A stretch of DNA of 15,671 nt from JBOFFC01 sp051648405 (GTDB lineage Bacteria > Planctomycetota > Planctomycetia > Pirellulales > Lacipirellulaceae): positions 1 through 15,671 of the forward strand of contig JBOFFC010000054.1 of the NCBI GenBank assembly GCA_051648405.1. Reading direction: 5' to 3'. Of this stretch, positions 1-6,084 are shown in pieces. The notes beneath the pieces are model-generated. The model was not told where the DNA came from, made no database searches, and saw only the letters and a program-made list of their open reading frames with translations. A program made the translations under genes and the position numbers. Numbering within the stretch: the first letter of the stretch is position 1; each line of letters starts with the position of its first letter.

Positions 1-182
1 AACTCAAGGCCGAGGCCGACGAGCTCGGGCTCGAGGTCACCACGCTCCTGCTGCTCTGTCTCCGCCGTGCCCACAAGCTCCGCGCCAACGACCGTGGACG
101 CGACGCAAAGCTCGATGCGGCTCAGAAGCGACTCGACGCGGAAGTGAAGGCGGCCAAGAAGGCGGCTAAGTGGAGTGGCTAA
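1..182 (+). CDS. 3' end of an unidentified gene, Lys/Ala-rich C-terminus
   Basis: The third plus-strand frame is open from the window edge to a TAA at 180-182, giving 59 residues without a start. The visible part opens with an Ala/Glu/Leu-rich helix, then LEVTTLLLLCLRRAHKLR, and closes with a charged helix rich in Lys and Ala ending AAKKAAKWSG. The tail looks helical and basic, like the ends of some nucleic-acid-binding or coiled-coil proteins, but no family is recognised. Third codon positions are mostly G or C, as expected for a real gene here. The next gene (405-857) is convergent with it. The coding call is fairly secure and the function is unknown. Confidence 0.6.
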   Translation, partial: LKAEADELGLEVTTLLLLCLRRAHKLRANDRGRDAKLDAAQKRLDAEVKAAKKAAKWSG

Positions 183-404
183 CGCGGAGAGTGAGGGGGT
201 GACACCGGCAGCCCCGGTATCCCAACGGCCCGGCGCCCTGCGAATCGGCGGATCTATCGGTGTCTGTCGGACCTGTGAGGATCGCCGCGTCGTTGGCCTT
301 TCGCCGGCAAGTCCCCGGGGATTTCCCCCACAGCCGTTCAGTTTCCCGTTAGCGGCTCACTCAGCGAGGCGAACAGCTTTTCGACTCCCGAACGAACGCC
401 CGGA
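183..404. other. Intergenic region between convergent genes
   Basis: This gap separates the plus-strand gene ending at 182 from the minus-strand lipoprotein gene ending at 405. An open frame crosses it (175-612), but its composition is poor (Arg/Pro/Ser-rich, no recognisable domain) and it overlaps the lipoprotein gene antisense, so it is not called. No clear terminator hairpin, repeat or RNA gene was seen. Confidence 0.4.
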
Positions 405-857
405 TCAACGCGCGTACTTCGCGACGTCCTCGGCGGTCAGCGAGATGTCTAGCCTGTTTTCGTCATCGGCTTTCACCTCAAACGCGCTCGGTACGCTGAG
501 ACTGCGAAAGCCCAGCTTCTTCGCGCGGTTCCCTTCGCGCGGCGCCGAGATCGTGACTAGGTGCGTGCCAACCACAGCCCCGTCGCGCTCGGCGAACGTG
601 CTCACCTCGTAGCGCCCCTCGGCGTCCAGTCGGCCGTAGGCGGGCTTGCCCGGGTTGATGTTACCGCCGGCCGGCTGCGGGGCGAGCATGATACGGCCTC
701 CGGCGAGCGGCTTGCCCTCGACGGTGACCGTGCCGTGGACGCGGGCGACGGGGATCTCCGACTTACTACAGCCAGCGAGCGCGCAGCACGCGGCGACGGC
801 CACCACCGCCGCGCCGACGCCGCGCGTGCTATTCCAGCTGGCCAATGATCTGCCCAT
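405..857 (-). CDS. Small lipoprotein, carboxypeptidase-regulatory/transthyretin-like
   Basis: The product is 150 residues from the ATG at 857. It has a basic N-region, a hydrophobic stretch (about residues 14-28) and the lipobox L-A-G-C with Cys30 as the predicted lipidated residue, so it should be exported and anchored in a membrane. The mature part starts with VHGTVTVEGKPLAGGRIML, the usual opening strand pattern of carboxypeptidase-regulatory-like / transthyretin-like folds, followed by GRLDAEGRYEV and VGTHLVTIS. A longer frame runs up to 938, but its extra residues precede the signal peptide, so the internal ATG is preferred. The gene overlaps the end of the DUF1559 gene by 29 bp, so the two are probably translated from one transcript. 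DUF1559 followed by a small lipoprotein of this kind is a common planctomycete pair; its biochemical role is not established. Confidence 0.85.
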   Translation of the reverse strand: MGRSLASWNSTRGVGAAVVAVAACCALAGCSKSEIPVARVHGTVTVEGKPLAGGRIMLAPQPAGGNINPGKPAYGRLDAEGRYEVSTFAERDGAVVGTHLVTISAPREGNRAKKLGFRSLSVPSAFEVKADDENRLDISLTAEDVAKYAR

Positions 858-1926
858 CGTGTCGATCACCCAAGTTGCGGAACGTCGCGAGCGCGATGTT
901 CTCGGACAAGAAACGGACGCTGCCATCGACGAAACCAAAGTACGCCCCGCCGACGTGCCAGCTGTAGGCGCAGTCGTCGTCGTTGACGTCGGCCCCGCTC
1001 GTGGCGTCGCGCAGTTTTTCGAGGTCCTCGTCGCTCAAGGGGAACGCGCGCGGTCCCCCGAGGTTGCAGTTGATCGCCGCCGAGGTCTTCATGAGCACCG
1101 ACCCGTCGTCGTAGGAGGCGCCGACCCAAGTGGGATAACTCTCGATCGAGAAAACGTACGCCGCCTCGCCGACGGCGATCGTCTTGCTGGTCCCGTCGGT
1201 GACGTCCTTGAGCGCCACCTTGGTGTAGGCCGACTTGGTCACGTCGTCGATCGTGCCGTCGCCGTCGATGTCCACGTCGCAAGCGGTGCTGGCGACGGAA
1301 TGGACGCGCAAGCCTTCCGAGCGTCGCCAGAACATGCCGCGGTCGCAGTGTCCTCGCGACCCCTTGTAGTGGGATGCGCCGTAGCCGACGTTCTTCGGGA
1401 CTTTCGACGCGGTGATCCCCCAGTAGCCGAGGTCGGGGACGTTCGCCGGCAGTTCGACGCTCGGGCACTGGAACACATTCAGCACCGCGTCACCGCCTGC
1501 GAGCGGCCGTCGGCCGGCGACCTCCGCCGCCTCGAAGATCCCCGGTTGCCACGGGTTGCCGTGGTAGTTCACCGCGCCGCTCGTCAGGTTGTTGTCGGCG
1601 AGCCGGTCCTGCACGGCCTGCTCCTCGATGAACGGCAGCGTCTTGGTGGCCCACCCCAGGCCATCCTCGGCGTAGCGGTCGTTCCTCTTGGCGGCGGTGT
1701 AGGCGCCCATCGGGAACCGCTTGTGGCCGTCGTGGTAGTTGAAGAGCGCCAGCGAAACCTGCTTGAGGTTGTTCTGGCAGGTCAGCCGGCGGGCCGCCTC
1801 GCGGGCCGACTGGACGGCCGGCAGCAGCAGCCCGACGAGGATCCCGATGATCGCGATCACGACCAGCAGCTCGACGAGCGTGAAGCCCCCGGCCGCCCGA
1901 TCGTAAGCCGCCTGCCTTGTGGGCAT
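829..1926 (-). CDS. DUF1559 pseudopilin-like exported protein
   Basis: This 365-residue protein belongs to the DUF1559 family, greatly expanded in planctomycetes. Residues 13-37 carry a type IV pilin/pseudopilin signal: GG before FTLVE (Glu19 at the +5 position), then a hydrophobic helix LLVVIAIIGILVGLLLP and the family hallmark AVQSAREAARR. Near the C-terminus His324, nine residues, then Asp334-Gly335 form the H-X9-DG motif of the family, followed by SVRFLSENI. The start at 1926 is chosen because it gives a normal short leader before GFTLVE and has a GGAAGGGAG-type ribosome site just upstream. The open frame extends to 2412, but the extra residues have no pilin features and run into the antitoxin gene antisense. 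An acidic loop, DVDIDGDGTIDD at residues 217-228, resembles a calcium-binding loop. It probably acts at the cell envelope; the exact role is unknown. Confidence 0.93.
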   Translation of the reverse strand: MPTRQAAYDRAAGGFTLVELLVVIAIIGILVGLLLPAVQSAREAARRLTCQNNLKQVSLALFNYHDGHKRFPMGAYTAAKRNDRYAEDGLGWATKTLPFIEEQAVQDRLADNNLTSGAVNYHGNPWQPGIFEAAEVAGRRPLAGGDAVLNVFQCPSVELPANVPDLGYWGITASKVPKNVGYGASHYKGSRGHCDRGMFWRRSEGLRVHSVASTACDVDIDGDGTIDDVTKSAYTKVALKDVTDGTSKTIAVGEAAYVFSIESYPTWVGASYDDGSVLMKTSAAINCNLGGPRAFPLSDEDLEKLRDATSGADVNDDDCAYSWHVGGAYFGFVDGSVRFLSENIALATFRNLGDRHDGQIIGQLE

Positions 1927-2205
1927 CCTGGCTCCCTTCCTGCAAACCGGGGACAGGCTGCCCAACAGCAACCGGTCCGTTGTCATCGGGGGCCGACGAC
2001 CGGCCCTCCCCGCGTACGACCCCGCAGCGATCGCCTCGACGCCAGCCAGCCAAGCCGGTCGCTTGATTCCCTCTCCCTCCGGAAGCAGGCTGGGGGGGAG
2101 GGCGAGCCGGGCCGGTGGGGAGGCCGCGTTGCGAATGACAGGCTCTATGGCCCTCGCGGTTCCCATGCGATGTCCTGACTCCGACCTTCGTACTAGACTA
2201 CAGCC
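1927..2205. other. Divergent intergenic region with a GC-rich inverted repeat
   Basis: This region separates the divergent DUF1559 and antitoxin genes and must hold both promoters. At 2069-2080 and 2092-2102 a C/T-rich arm (CCCTCTCCCTCC) faces a G-rich arm (GGGGGGGAGGG); with G-U pairs an RNA stem of about 11 bp is possible. Similar C-rich/G-rich inverted repeats are common between planctomycete genes. A TAGACT hexamer at 2194-2199 lies six bases before the antitoxin ATG and could be a -10 element, but no good -35 was found. Confidence 0.4.
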
Positions 2206-2475
2206 ATGACGACGATCAACGCCCATTTCGACGGCCAGCATTTCGTCCCCGATGAACCGGTCGTGGGGCTCCGTCCCGGAGACCGCGTCGAGGTGGCGTT
2301 GGCGCGCCCGCTGGGCCCTGCGATTCAGCCGAGCGCTGCGATTCAGCAGGGCGCCGCGACTGCGGACGAATCGGCGTGGCGGGAGAGGCTTCAACAAGCG
2401 ATCGATCTCCATTCGGTGGTCGCTACGGCGGTCGACGACCGTCGGGAGTCGATCTATGCGGGGCGTGGTGAATGA
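2206..2475 (+). CDS. Antitoxin of the DUF104 (AF2212-like) type
   Basis: The product has 89 residues. Its start, MTTINAHFDGQHFVPDEPV followed by GLRPGDRVEVAL, matches the short beta-strand pattern of DUF104 / AF2212-like antitoxins (I-x-A-x-F-D-G-x-x-F-x-P-D-E-P-V, then a turn and x-V-x-V). The C-terminal half is more polar and helical (WRERLQQAIDLHSVVATAVDDRRESIY) and would be the part that wraps the toxin. It overlaps the downstream PIN-domain gene by four bases (ATGA at 2472-2475), the usual translational coupling of antitoxin to toxin. By family precedent it binds and neutralises the toxin and may repress its own operon. An 18-bp in-frame near-duplication (AIQPSA/AIQQGA) sits in its middle. 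No strong ribosome site precedes the ATG. Confidence 0.8.
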   Translation: MTTINAHFDGQHFVPDEPVVGLRPGDRVEVALARPLGPAIQPSAAIQQGAATADESAWRERLQQAIDLHSVVATAVDDRRESIYAGRGE

Positions 2476-2918
2476 GGGTCTTGCTCGACACCAACGTGCT
2501 GTGTCGACTCGCGGAACGTGGCCATCCGGACCACTCGGTCGCCGAGCGGGCGGTCGCCGCGCTGCGCGGTGGTCAGCACGAGCTGTGCCTCGTTCCGCAA
2601 GTGCTCTACGAGTACTGGGTCGTGGTCTCTCGTCCGCTGGCGGAGAGCGGCCTGGGCATGTCGACGGCGGACGTCGATGCAGCGATCACCCTGTGGCTGG
2701 AAGTCTTCACGCTGTTTCGCGACGAGCGAGGCGTCTTTGCGCTCTGGCGTGAGCTCGCGCGTCAACACGACGCGAAAGGCAAGAGCGCTCACGACACGCG
2801 GCTTGTAGCGGCCATGAATCGACATCGGCTCACGCATCTCCTCACCTTCAACGTGACGGACTTTCGACGTTATCCAGGCATTGAAGTTCTGGACGCGCGA
2901 TCGTTCACCCCGGCGTAA
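2472..2918 (+). CDS. vapC: VapC-like PIN-domain ribonuclease toxin
   Basis: The 148-residue protein has a complete PIN-domain layout. The N-terminal strand LLDTNVL carries Asp6, VLYEYW carries Glu47, AHDTRLVAAM carries Asp108, and LLTFNVTDFRRY carries Asp130 with the conserved Asn127 just before it. These four acidic residues match the Mg2+-binding catalytic set of VapC endoribonucleases, so the enzyme should be active. Family members cleave specific RNAs (tRNA anticodon loops or rRNA) and stop translation; the target here cannot be read from sequence. The start overlaps the antitoxin stop by four bases, forming a two-gene toxin-antitoxin operon. The protein slightly exceeds the usual 125-140 residues, with the extra length around residues 54-72. 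The gene converges on the minus-strand gene ending at 3017. Confidence 0.92.
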   Translation: MRVLLDTNVLCRLAERGHPDHSVAERAVAALRGGQHELCLVPQVLYEYWVVVSRPLAESGLGMSTADVDAAITLWLEVFTLFRDERGVFALWRELARQHDAKGKSAHDTRLVAAMNRHRLTHLLTFNVTDFRRYPGIEVLDARSFTPA

Positions 2919-2936
2919 ACAACCCAAGCTAGCCAA

Positions 2937-2970
2937 ACCGGCCGCGACCCTGCTCGGGGCCGCGACCGGT
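2937..2970 (-). terminator. GC-rich hairpin after the 3017-4684 gene, copy A
   Basis: Arms at 2937-2950 and 2957-2970 enclose a six-base loop (TGCTCG on plus). Read on the minus strand all 14 pairs form when two G-U pairs are allowed, whereas the plus-strand RNA would have two A-C mismatches. This favours action in the minus-strand transcript that ends at 3017. Only a short T run (TTT) follows, so it may be a weak intrinsic terminator or an RNA-stabilising 3' hairpin. The loop and most of the stem recur in copies B and C. Confidence 0.6.
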
Positions 2971-3094
2971 CGAAAGCTTCTCTCCCACCCCCTACGGCGC
3001 AGAGCGAGGGTGAGGATTACATACGCCCGCGGCGGACCGTGCCGAGCGACAGCGCGCCGAATGCCACAAGGGCGAGCGACGCGGGCTCTGGAAC
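2937..3094 (-). repeat. Sorting-tag plus terminator block, copy A
   Basis: This block runs from the hairpin through the stop codon at 3017 to the codons for VPEP. The coding part is 78 bp including the stop, the same length as in copies B (4730-4910) and C (7794-7974), and by eye it matches copy C at about seven of eight bases. The noncoding part is also collinear, with a single one-base length difference in this copy. Confidence 0.75.
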
Positions 3095-4684
3095 CAGCGT
3101 CGTCTTAAAGATGCCGCTCGAGGAAAAGCTGTCAAAGTACAACTCGAAGACGAGCTCGTTGTTGTTGTTCAACGCACCAACCTGAGGTTGTCCATCCTGG
3201 GCAAAGGCAGGCAATCCCCCAAGTGCGGTGAGATCGATCGTTCGTAGGTCTTGACCGGGGGAGGGATCCACGTCAAAGAGGGTCCCCTTGCGGAACACCA
3301 GTTCTAGAGCGCCGTTCGGAGCCATCCACCAGACCGCTTCGTTGTTGGAGGCGTCGACACCGGTCCCGGTCAGCTCCGTGTGGAGAGCGAAATGATGATT
3401 GTCATTGACGGTCCAGGCCTTAATCGCGCCGATCGTGATGCCATTGAGGTCACCTGCGGCGTCGCCTTCGCGGACCATCAAGCGGGTCGTGGATCCTTCG
3501 TAGAGCCAGATCCCGCGGTCATTCTCCGAGTTCACCCCCGTTCCCGTGAGCTCGGCGCTATACGCGATCCCGCCGACACTTGTCAGAACGTTTGCGAAGT
3601 GGTTGACCGAGTTCACGTTCTTGTATTCCGCCGGCGTACCGGGAGCGGCGGCTCCCGCCAGAGCGACTAGCGATATCGACGACGCCCCATCAGGCCTCGA
3701 GTAGAGAGCGCTGACGCTATCCACGGTGCCAGTTCGCGAGAACGTTCCACTGAACGCCGTGTCGCCGGAAGCATTCAGTTGTGGCCTGTTGATAAAGCCG
3801 ACCTGGCCAGCCGCCCCAGCAGGCACGTCGCCCGACCGAGCAACGAGGCTGTTAACGCCTCCATCGTTGAAGAACAGCGAGTCGCCGCTGGTGTTGCCGT
3901 TGGTTACGAACGCGATGCGGCCCATCGAGATCGCGAGTCGACCGGCGTTCGGAGCGTCGTAGGCTACTCCCGGTCCGAAGGCTGGAGCGGGGTCGCCCTC
4001 TCGCGCCACAAGCTGTTCGGACCCGGACTGGCCAGCAAACAACGCCGTGTCGTTCGCCGTCGAGACCCCGGGGCCAATCAGACGAACGCCGAACGCTGCG
4101 TTCCCTAAGTCATCGAGGCGTGGCTGATCGGAGGTCAAGAGGACGCCGTACGTGATCGGCGACAGTGAGCCAGCAGGGCTACCTTCACGAACAAGAACGC
4201 TTGGAGTCCCGTTTGGAGCGATCAGGTAGGCAGCCAAGTCATTCGCCGCGCTGACACCTGCCCCGCCCAGCCCGAACGGTTGGTAGACCGCACCGCTGTT
4301 GTTGATGTTCGCTGTTGATTGGAACTCGAAGAGATCGGTGACGACGACCCCCGCGCTAGTTTGCGGGGCTGCGTCGCCCTTCCGAACGATCGTTTTCTTG
4401 ACTCCGTCCGTCCACACCTGCATCACGCTGTCCGTATCGCTACTCACTTCTGCCCCACTGAGCGAAGAGGCGAAAGCGACCTGACCAGCGTCGTTCATTG
4501 AGAACGTCCCCGCGAATCCGTAGTCGATGCCGGTGCCGAGGCCGGGGCCAAGCGGGTCGAGGTCCGGCCGGCCCGACACCATCACCGTTTCGAACTGAAA
4601 CGACACCGCCTGTGAAGTCGACGCGGCAAGTGCTCCAGTCAGCGAGGCGACAGCGAGCAGCGTTCTAAGTCTTGCGGTCTTCAT
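3017..4684 (-). CDS. NxxGxxAF-repeat PEP-CTERM protein (paralogue 1)
   Basis: This secreted protein of 555 residues has a cleavable signal peptide (hydrophobic stretch through SLTGALAASTSQA) and a C-terminal exosortase tag: VPEP, then a hydrophobic segment ALVAFGALSLG and the basic end RRGRM. The body is built of about seven repeats of 60-75 residues of the form N-x-x-G-x-x-A-F ... L-x-G-x-G-V ... L-V-x-R-E-G-D-x-A-P-G; clear examples are NDAGQVAF, NASGDTAF and VREGDAAG. A repeated beta fold such as a propeller is likely (inference). A shared module near the N-terminus (SGRPDLDPLGP) and one near the C-terminus (LFDVDPSPGQDLRTI) recur in the paralogues at 6085 and 7897. Two ATGs lie six bases apart; the downstream one (4684) is chosen because AAGGAG is then eight bases away and the protein starts MKTA as in paralogue 2. 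Function unknown. Confidence 0.88.
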   Translation of the reverse strand: MKTARLRTLLAVASLTGALAASTSQAVSFQFETVMVSGRPDLDPLGPGLGTGIDYGFAGTFSMNDAGQVAFASSLSGAEVSSDTDSVMQVWTDGVKKTIVRKGDAAPQTSAGVVVTDLFEFQSTANINNSGAVYQPFGLGGAGVSAANDLAAYLIAPNGTPSVLVREGSPAGSLSPITYGVLLTSDQPRLDDLGNAAFGVRLIGPGVSTANDTALFAGQSGSEQLVAREGDPAPAFGPGVAYDAPNAGRLAISMGRIAFVTNGNTSGDSLFFNDGGVNSLVARSGDVPAGAAGQVGFINRPQLNASGDTAFSGTFSRTGTVDSVSALYSRPDGASSISLVALAGAAAPGTPAEYKNVNSVNHFANVLTSVGGIAYSAELTGTGVNSENDRGIWLYEGSTTRLMVREGDAAGDLNGITIGAIKAWTVNDNHHFALHTELTGTGVDASNNEAVWWMAPNGALELVFRKGTLFDVDPSPGQDLRTIDLTALGGLPAFAQDGQPQVGALNNNNELVFELYFDSFSSSGIFKTTLVPEPASLALVAFGALSLGTVRRGRM

Positions 4685-4714
4685 TAGCATATCTCCTTGT
4701 GGTGCAGGATCAGG
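4685..4714 (-). promoter_or_regulatory. Conserved leader with Shine-Dalgarno, paralogue 1
   Basis: On the minus strand the leader reads CTGATCC, three bases, then CACCACAAGGAG, followed by eight bases to the chosen ATG. The same arrangement precedes the starts at 7749 and 9531 and, in a diverged form, the GTG at 6023. The AAGGAG core is a strong ribosome site; the conserved bases upstream of it exceed what ribosome binding needs. Confidence 0.6.
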
Positions 4715-4729
4715 GGAAACGAATCAGCT

Positions 4730-4910
4730 GCGACGTCTGAGCGACTCGAAAGGACCGGCCGCGGCCCTGCTCGGGGCCGCGACCGATCGGAAGCTTCGCT
4801 CCCACCCCCTGCGACGCAGGGCAGGGTGAGGGTTACTGACGCCCGCGGCGGACCACGCCAAGCGACAGCGCACCGAACGCCACGAGGGCGAGCGACGCAG
4901 GTTCGGGGAC
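4730..4910 (-). repeat. Sorting-tag plus terminator block, copy B
   Basis: This copy covers the VPEP tag and stop of the propeller-like gene, the hairpin, and about 20 bp beyond it (GCGACGTCTGAGCGACTCG). That last stretch is shared with copy C but not with copy A. The coding part (78 bp) is nearly the same as in copies A and C, although the rest of this gene is unrelated to those two genes. Confidence 0.75.
4753..4788 (-). terminator. GC-rich hairpin after the 4833-6023 gene, copy B
   Basis: Arms at 4753-4767 and 4774-4788 form 15 pairs on the minus strand, including G-U pairs, around the same six-base loop as copies A and C. CTTTCG follows on the minus strand, a short U-run. It lies 45 bases after the stop at 4833 and upstream of the next gene's leader, which suits an intergenic terminator or attenuator. 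Confidence 0.6.
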
Positions 4911-6023
4911 GCTCGGCGCGAACGTCACGCCCCGGAAGTAGGTCCCTTCGGCAGCCGTAGCGATTGTCGTGGGCGCAAGCGCACTGAAGTCCCCGTTGTG
5001 GCCGGTCGTGTCCAAGAGCGACGTCAGCTCGCTGTTGAGCTTGGTGGCGTACAGTTGCACGTCATTACCCACAACGATGCCGGTGAGTCCGTGCCAATCT
5101 TGATTCCCAGCGGGGATCGTTCCGCTCGCGAGCCAGGTGTTGTCGGCCTGCTTGGAGTACTTGCGGAAGGCGTCGCCGCCCATGTTCGTGTAGTACATCA
5201 CGTCGAGACCTGGCACCTGCGCGTTGACGTCGAAAAGGGCCATCGTCGCCGGGGTGCCAGCGGGCGGGTTCACTCCGGAGAGAGTGATGGCCGCCGCCTG
5301 GCCCGTCGTCGGCAGTCCTGTACCTACCTGATAGACAACCGTCATCGGCGAAACGGGCCGGTTGTTGGTGCCGGTGGTGACGAACAGATCACCGCCCCAA
5401 ATTCCGATCCCGCGCGTCTGATGGTTGACGGCGTTGTTGCCGGGCGCCGGTTCGCCGATCACGTTCGCGAACGTACCGCTGCCGAACTGGGTGTAGTTCA
5501 CACCGATACCGGGGCCAAACTTGCCCGAGACCCAGATCGAGGAGCCGTCGGTCGAGGCGGCGGACACGAATTGCGCCGCGGAGTAGAGGTTGCCCAAGCC
5601 GGTGCTCGTGTCGATGTTGCCCGCGTTGTCGATGCGGCCGAGCACACGTTGATTCGTCGTACCAGAAACGGCGGAGCCGGTGACGTTGGTGGTCCCAACG
5701 GCGGAGCTGTAGCCCGGAAGCACCAAGTATCGACCGTCGGTTGAGACCGTCAGCAGACCCTCTTCGGTCTCACCGCCACCGTAGCGGCCCGTGAACCCGA
5801 GTTGGTTCCCGGTTGCAGTCGTGGGCATCGGGATCGACTGCACCAGCGTACCACTCGGCGTGTACTCATCGACGAAGACCGGCGCGGCGACCCCGTTCGC
5901 GTACGACTGACCGTCGCCGACGCGGTAGACCGCCAGATTGCCCGCGCCGAACGCGCCGGCCTCGGCGAAAGATGACACCCCGACGATCATCGCAATCATC
6001 GAACACCGCGAGAACGTAATCAC
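4833..6023 (-). CDS. Propeller-like PEP-CTERM protein, unrelated to its neighbours
   Basis: The 396-residue secreted protein has a short signal (MIAMIVGVSSFAEAGAFGAG), then NLAVYRVGDGQSYANGVAAP and VFVDEYTPSGTLVQSI, the opening of a planctomycete/verrucomicrobial secreted family with repeated beta strands. It ends with VPEPASLALVAFGALSLG and the basic RRGRQ, a PEP-CTERM tag for an exosortase. It lacks the NxxGxxAF repeats of its neighbours. Repeated strands such as GRYLVLPGY, GSSIWVSGKFG, GGDLFVTTG and DVMYYTNMGG suggest a beta-propeller (inference). The start is a GTG at 6023 preceded by CCAAGGAG with eight bases of spacing; internal ATGs lie inside the signal peptide. The gap to the gene upstream (6085) is only 61 bp with no strong terminator, so the two may share a transcript. 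Specific function unknown. Confidence 0.85.
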   Translation of the reverse strand: MITFSRCSMIAMIVGVSSFAEAGAFGAGNLAVYRVGDGQSYANGVAAPVFVDEYTPSGTLVQSIPMPTTATGNQLGFTGRYGGGETEEGLLTVSTDGRYLVLPGYSSAVGTTNVTGSAVSGTTNQRVLGRIDNAGNIDTSTGLGNLYSAAQFVSAASTDGSSIWVSGKFGPGIGVNYTQFGSGTFANVIGEPAPGNNAVNHQTRGIGIWGGDLFVTTGTNNRPVSPMTVVYQVGTGLPTTGQAAAITLSGVNPPAGTPATMALFDVNAQVPGLDVMYYTNMGGDAFRKYSKQADNTWLASGTIPAGNQDWHGLTGIVVGNDVQLYATKLNSELTSLLDTTGHNGDFSALAPTTIATAAEGTYFRGVTFAPSVPEPASLALVAFGALSLGVVRRGRQ

Positions 6024-6084
6024 AGTAGCTTCTCCTTGGTTGTGGTTCAGGTCCGGTCGAAAATGGTGTTGACGCGGAACGCGA

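Noticed and set aside
646..2178. Long plus-strand open frame (510 codons) opposite the DUF1559 gene
   Set aside because: It is antisense to a gene with clear pilin-signal and H-X9-DG features; its own product is Val/Arg/Asp-rich without a domain, as expected from the complement of GC-rich coding DNA.
1927..2412. N-terminal extension of the DUF1559 open frame
   Set aside because: It has no pilin features, crosses the antitoxin gene antisense, and a good ribosome site supports the start at 1926.
4998..5744. Plus-strand open frame of 248 codons opposite the propeller-like gene
   Set aside because: The minus strand carries a signal peptide and PEP-CTERM tag; this frame has neither a domain nor a ribosome site.
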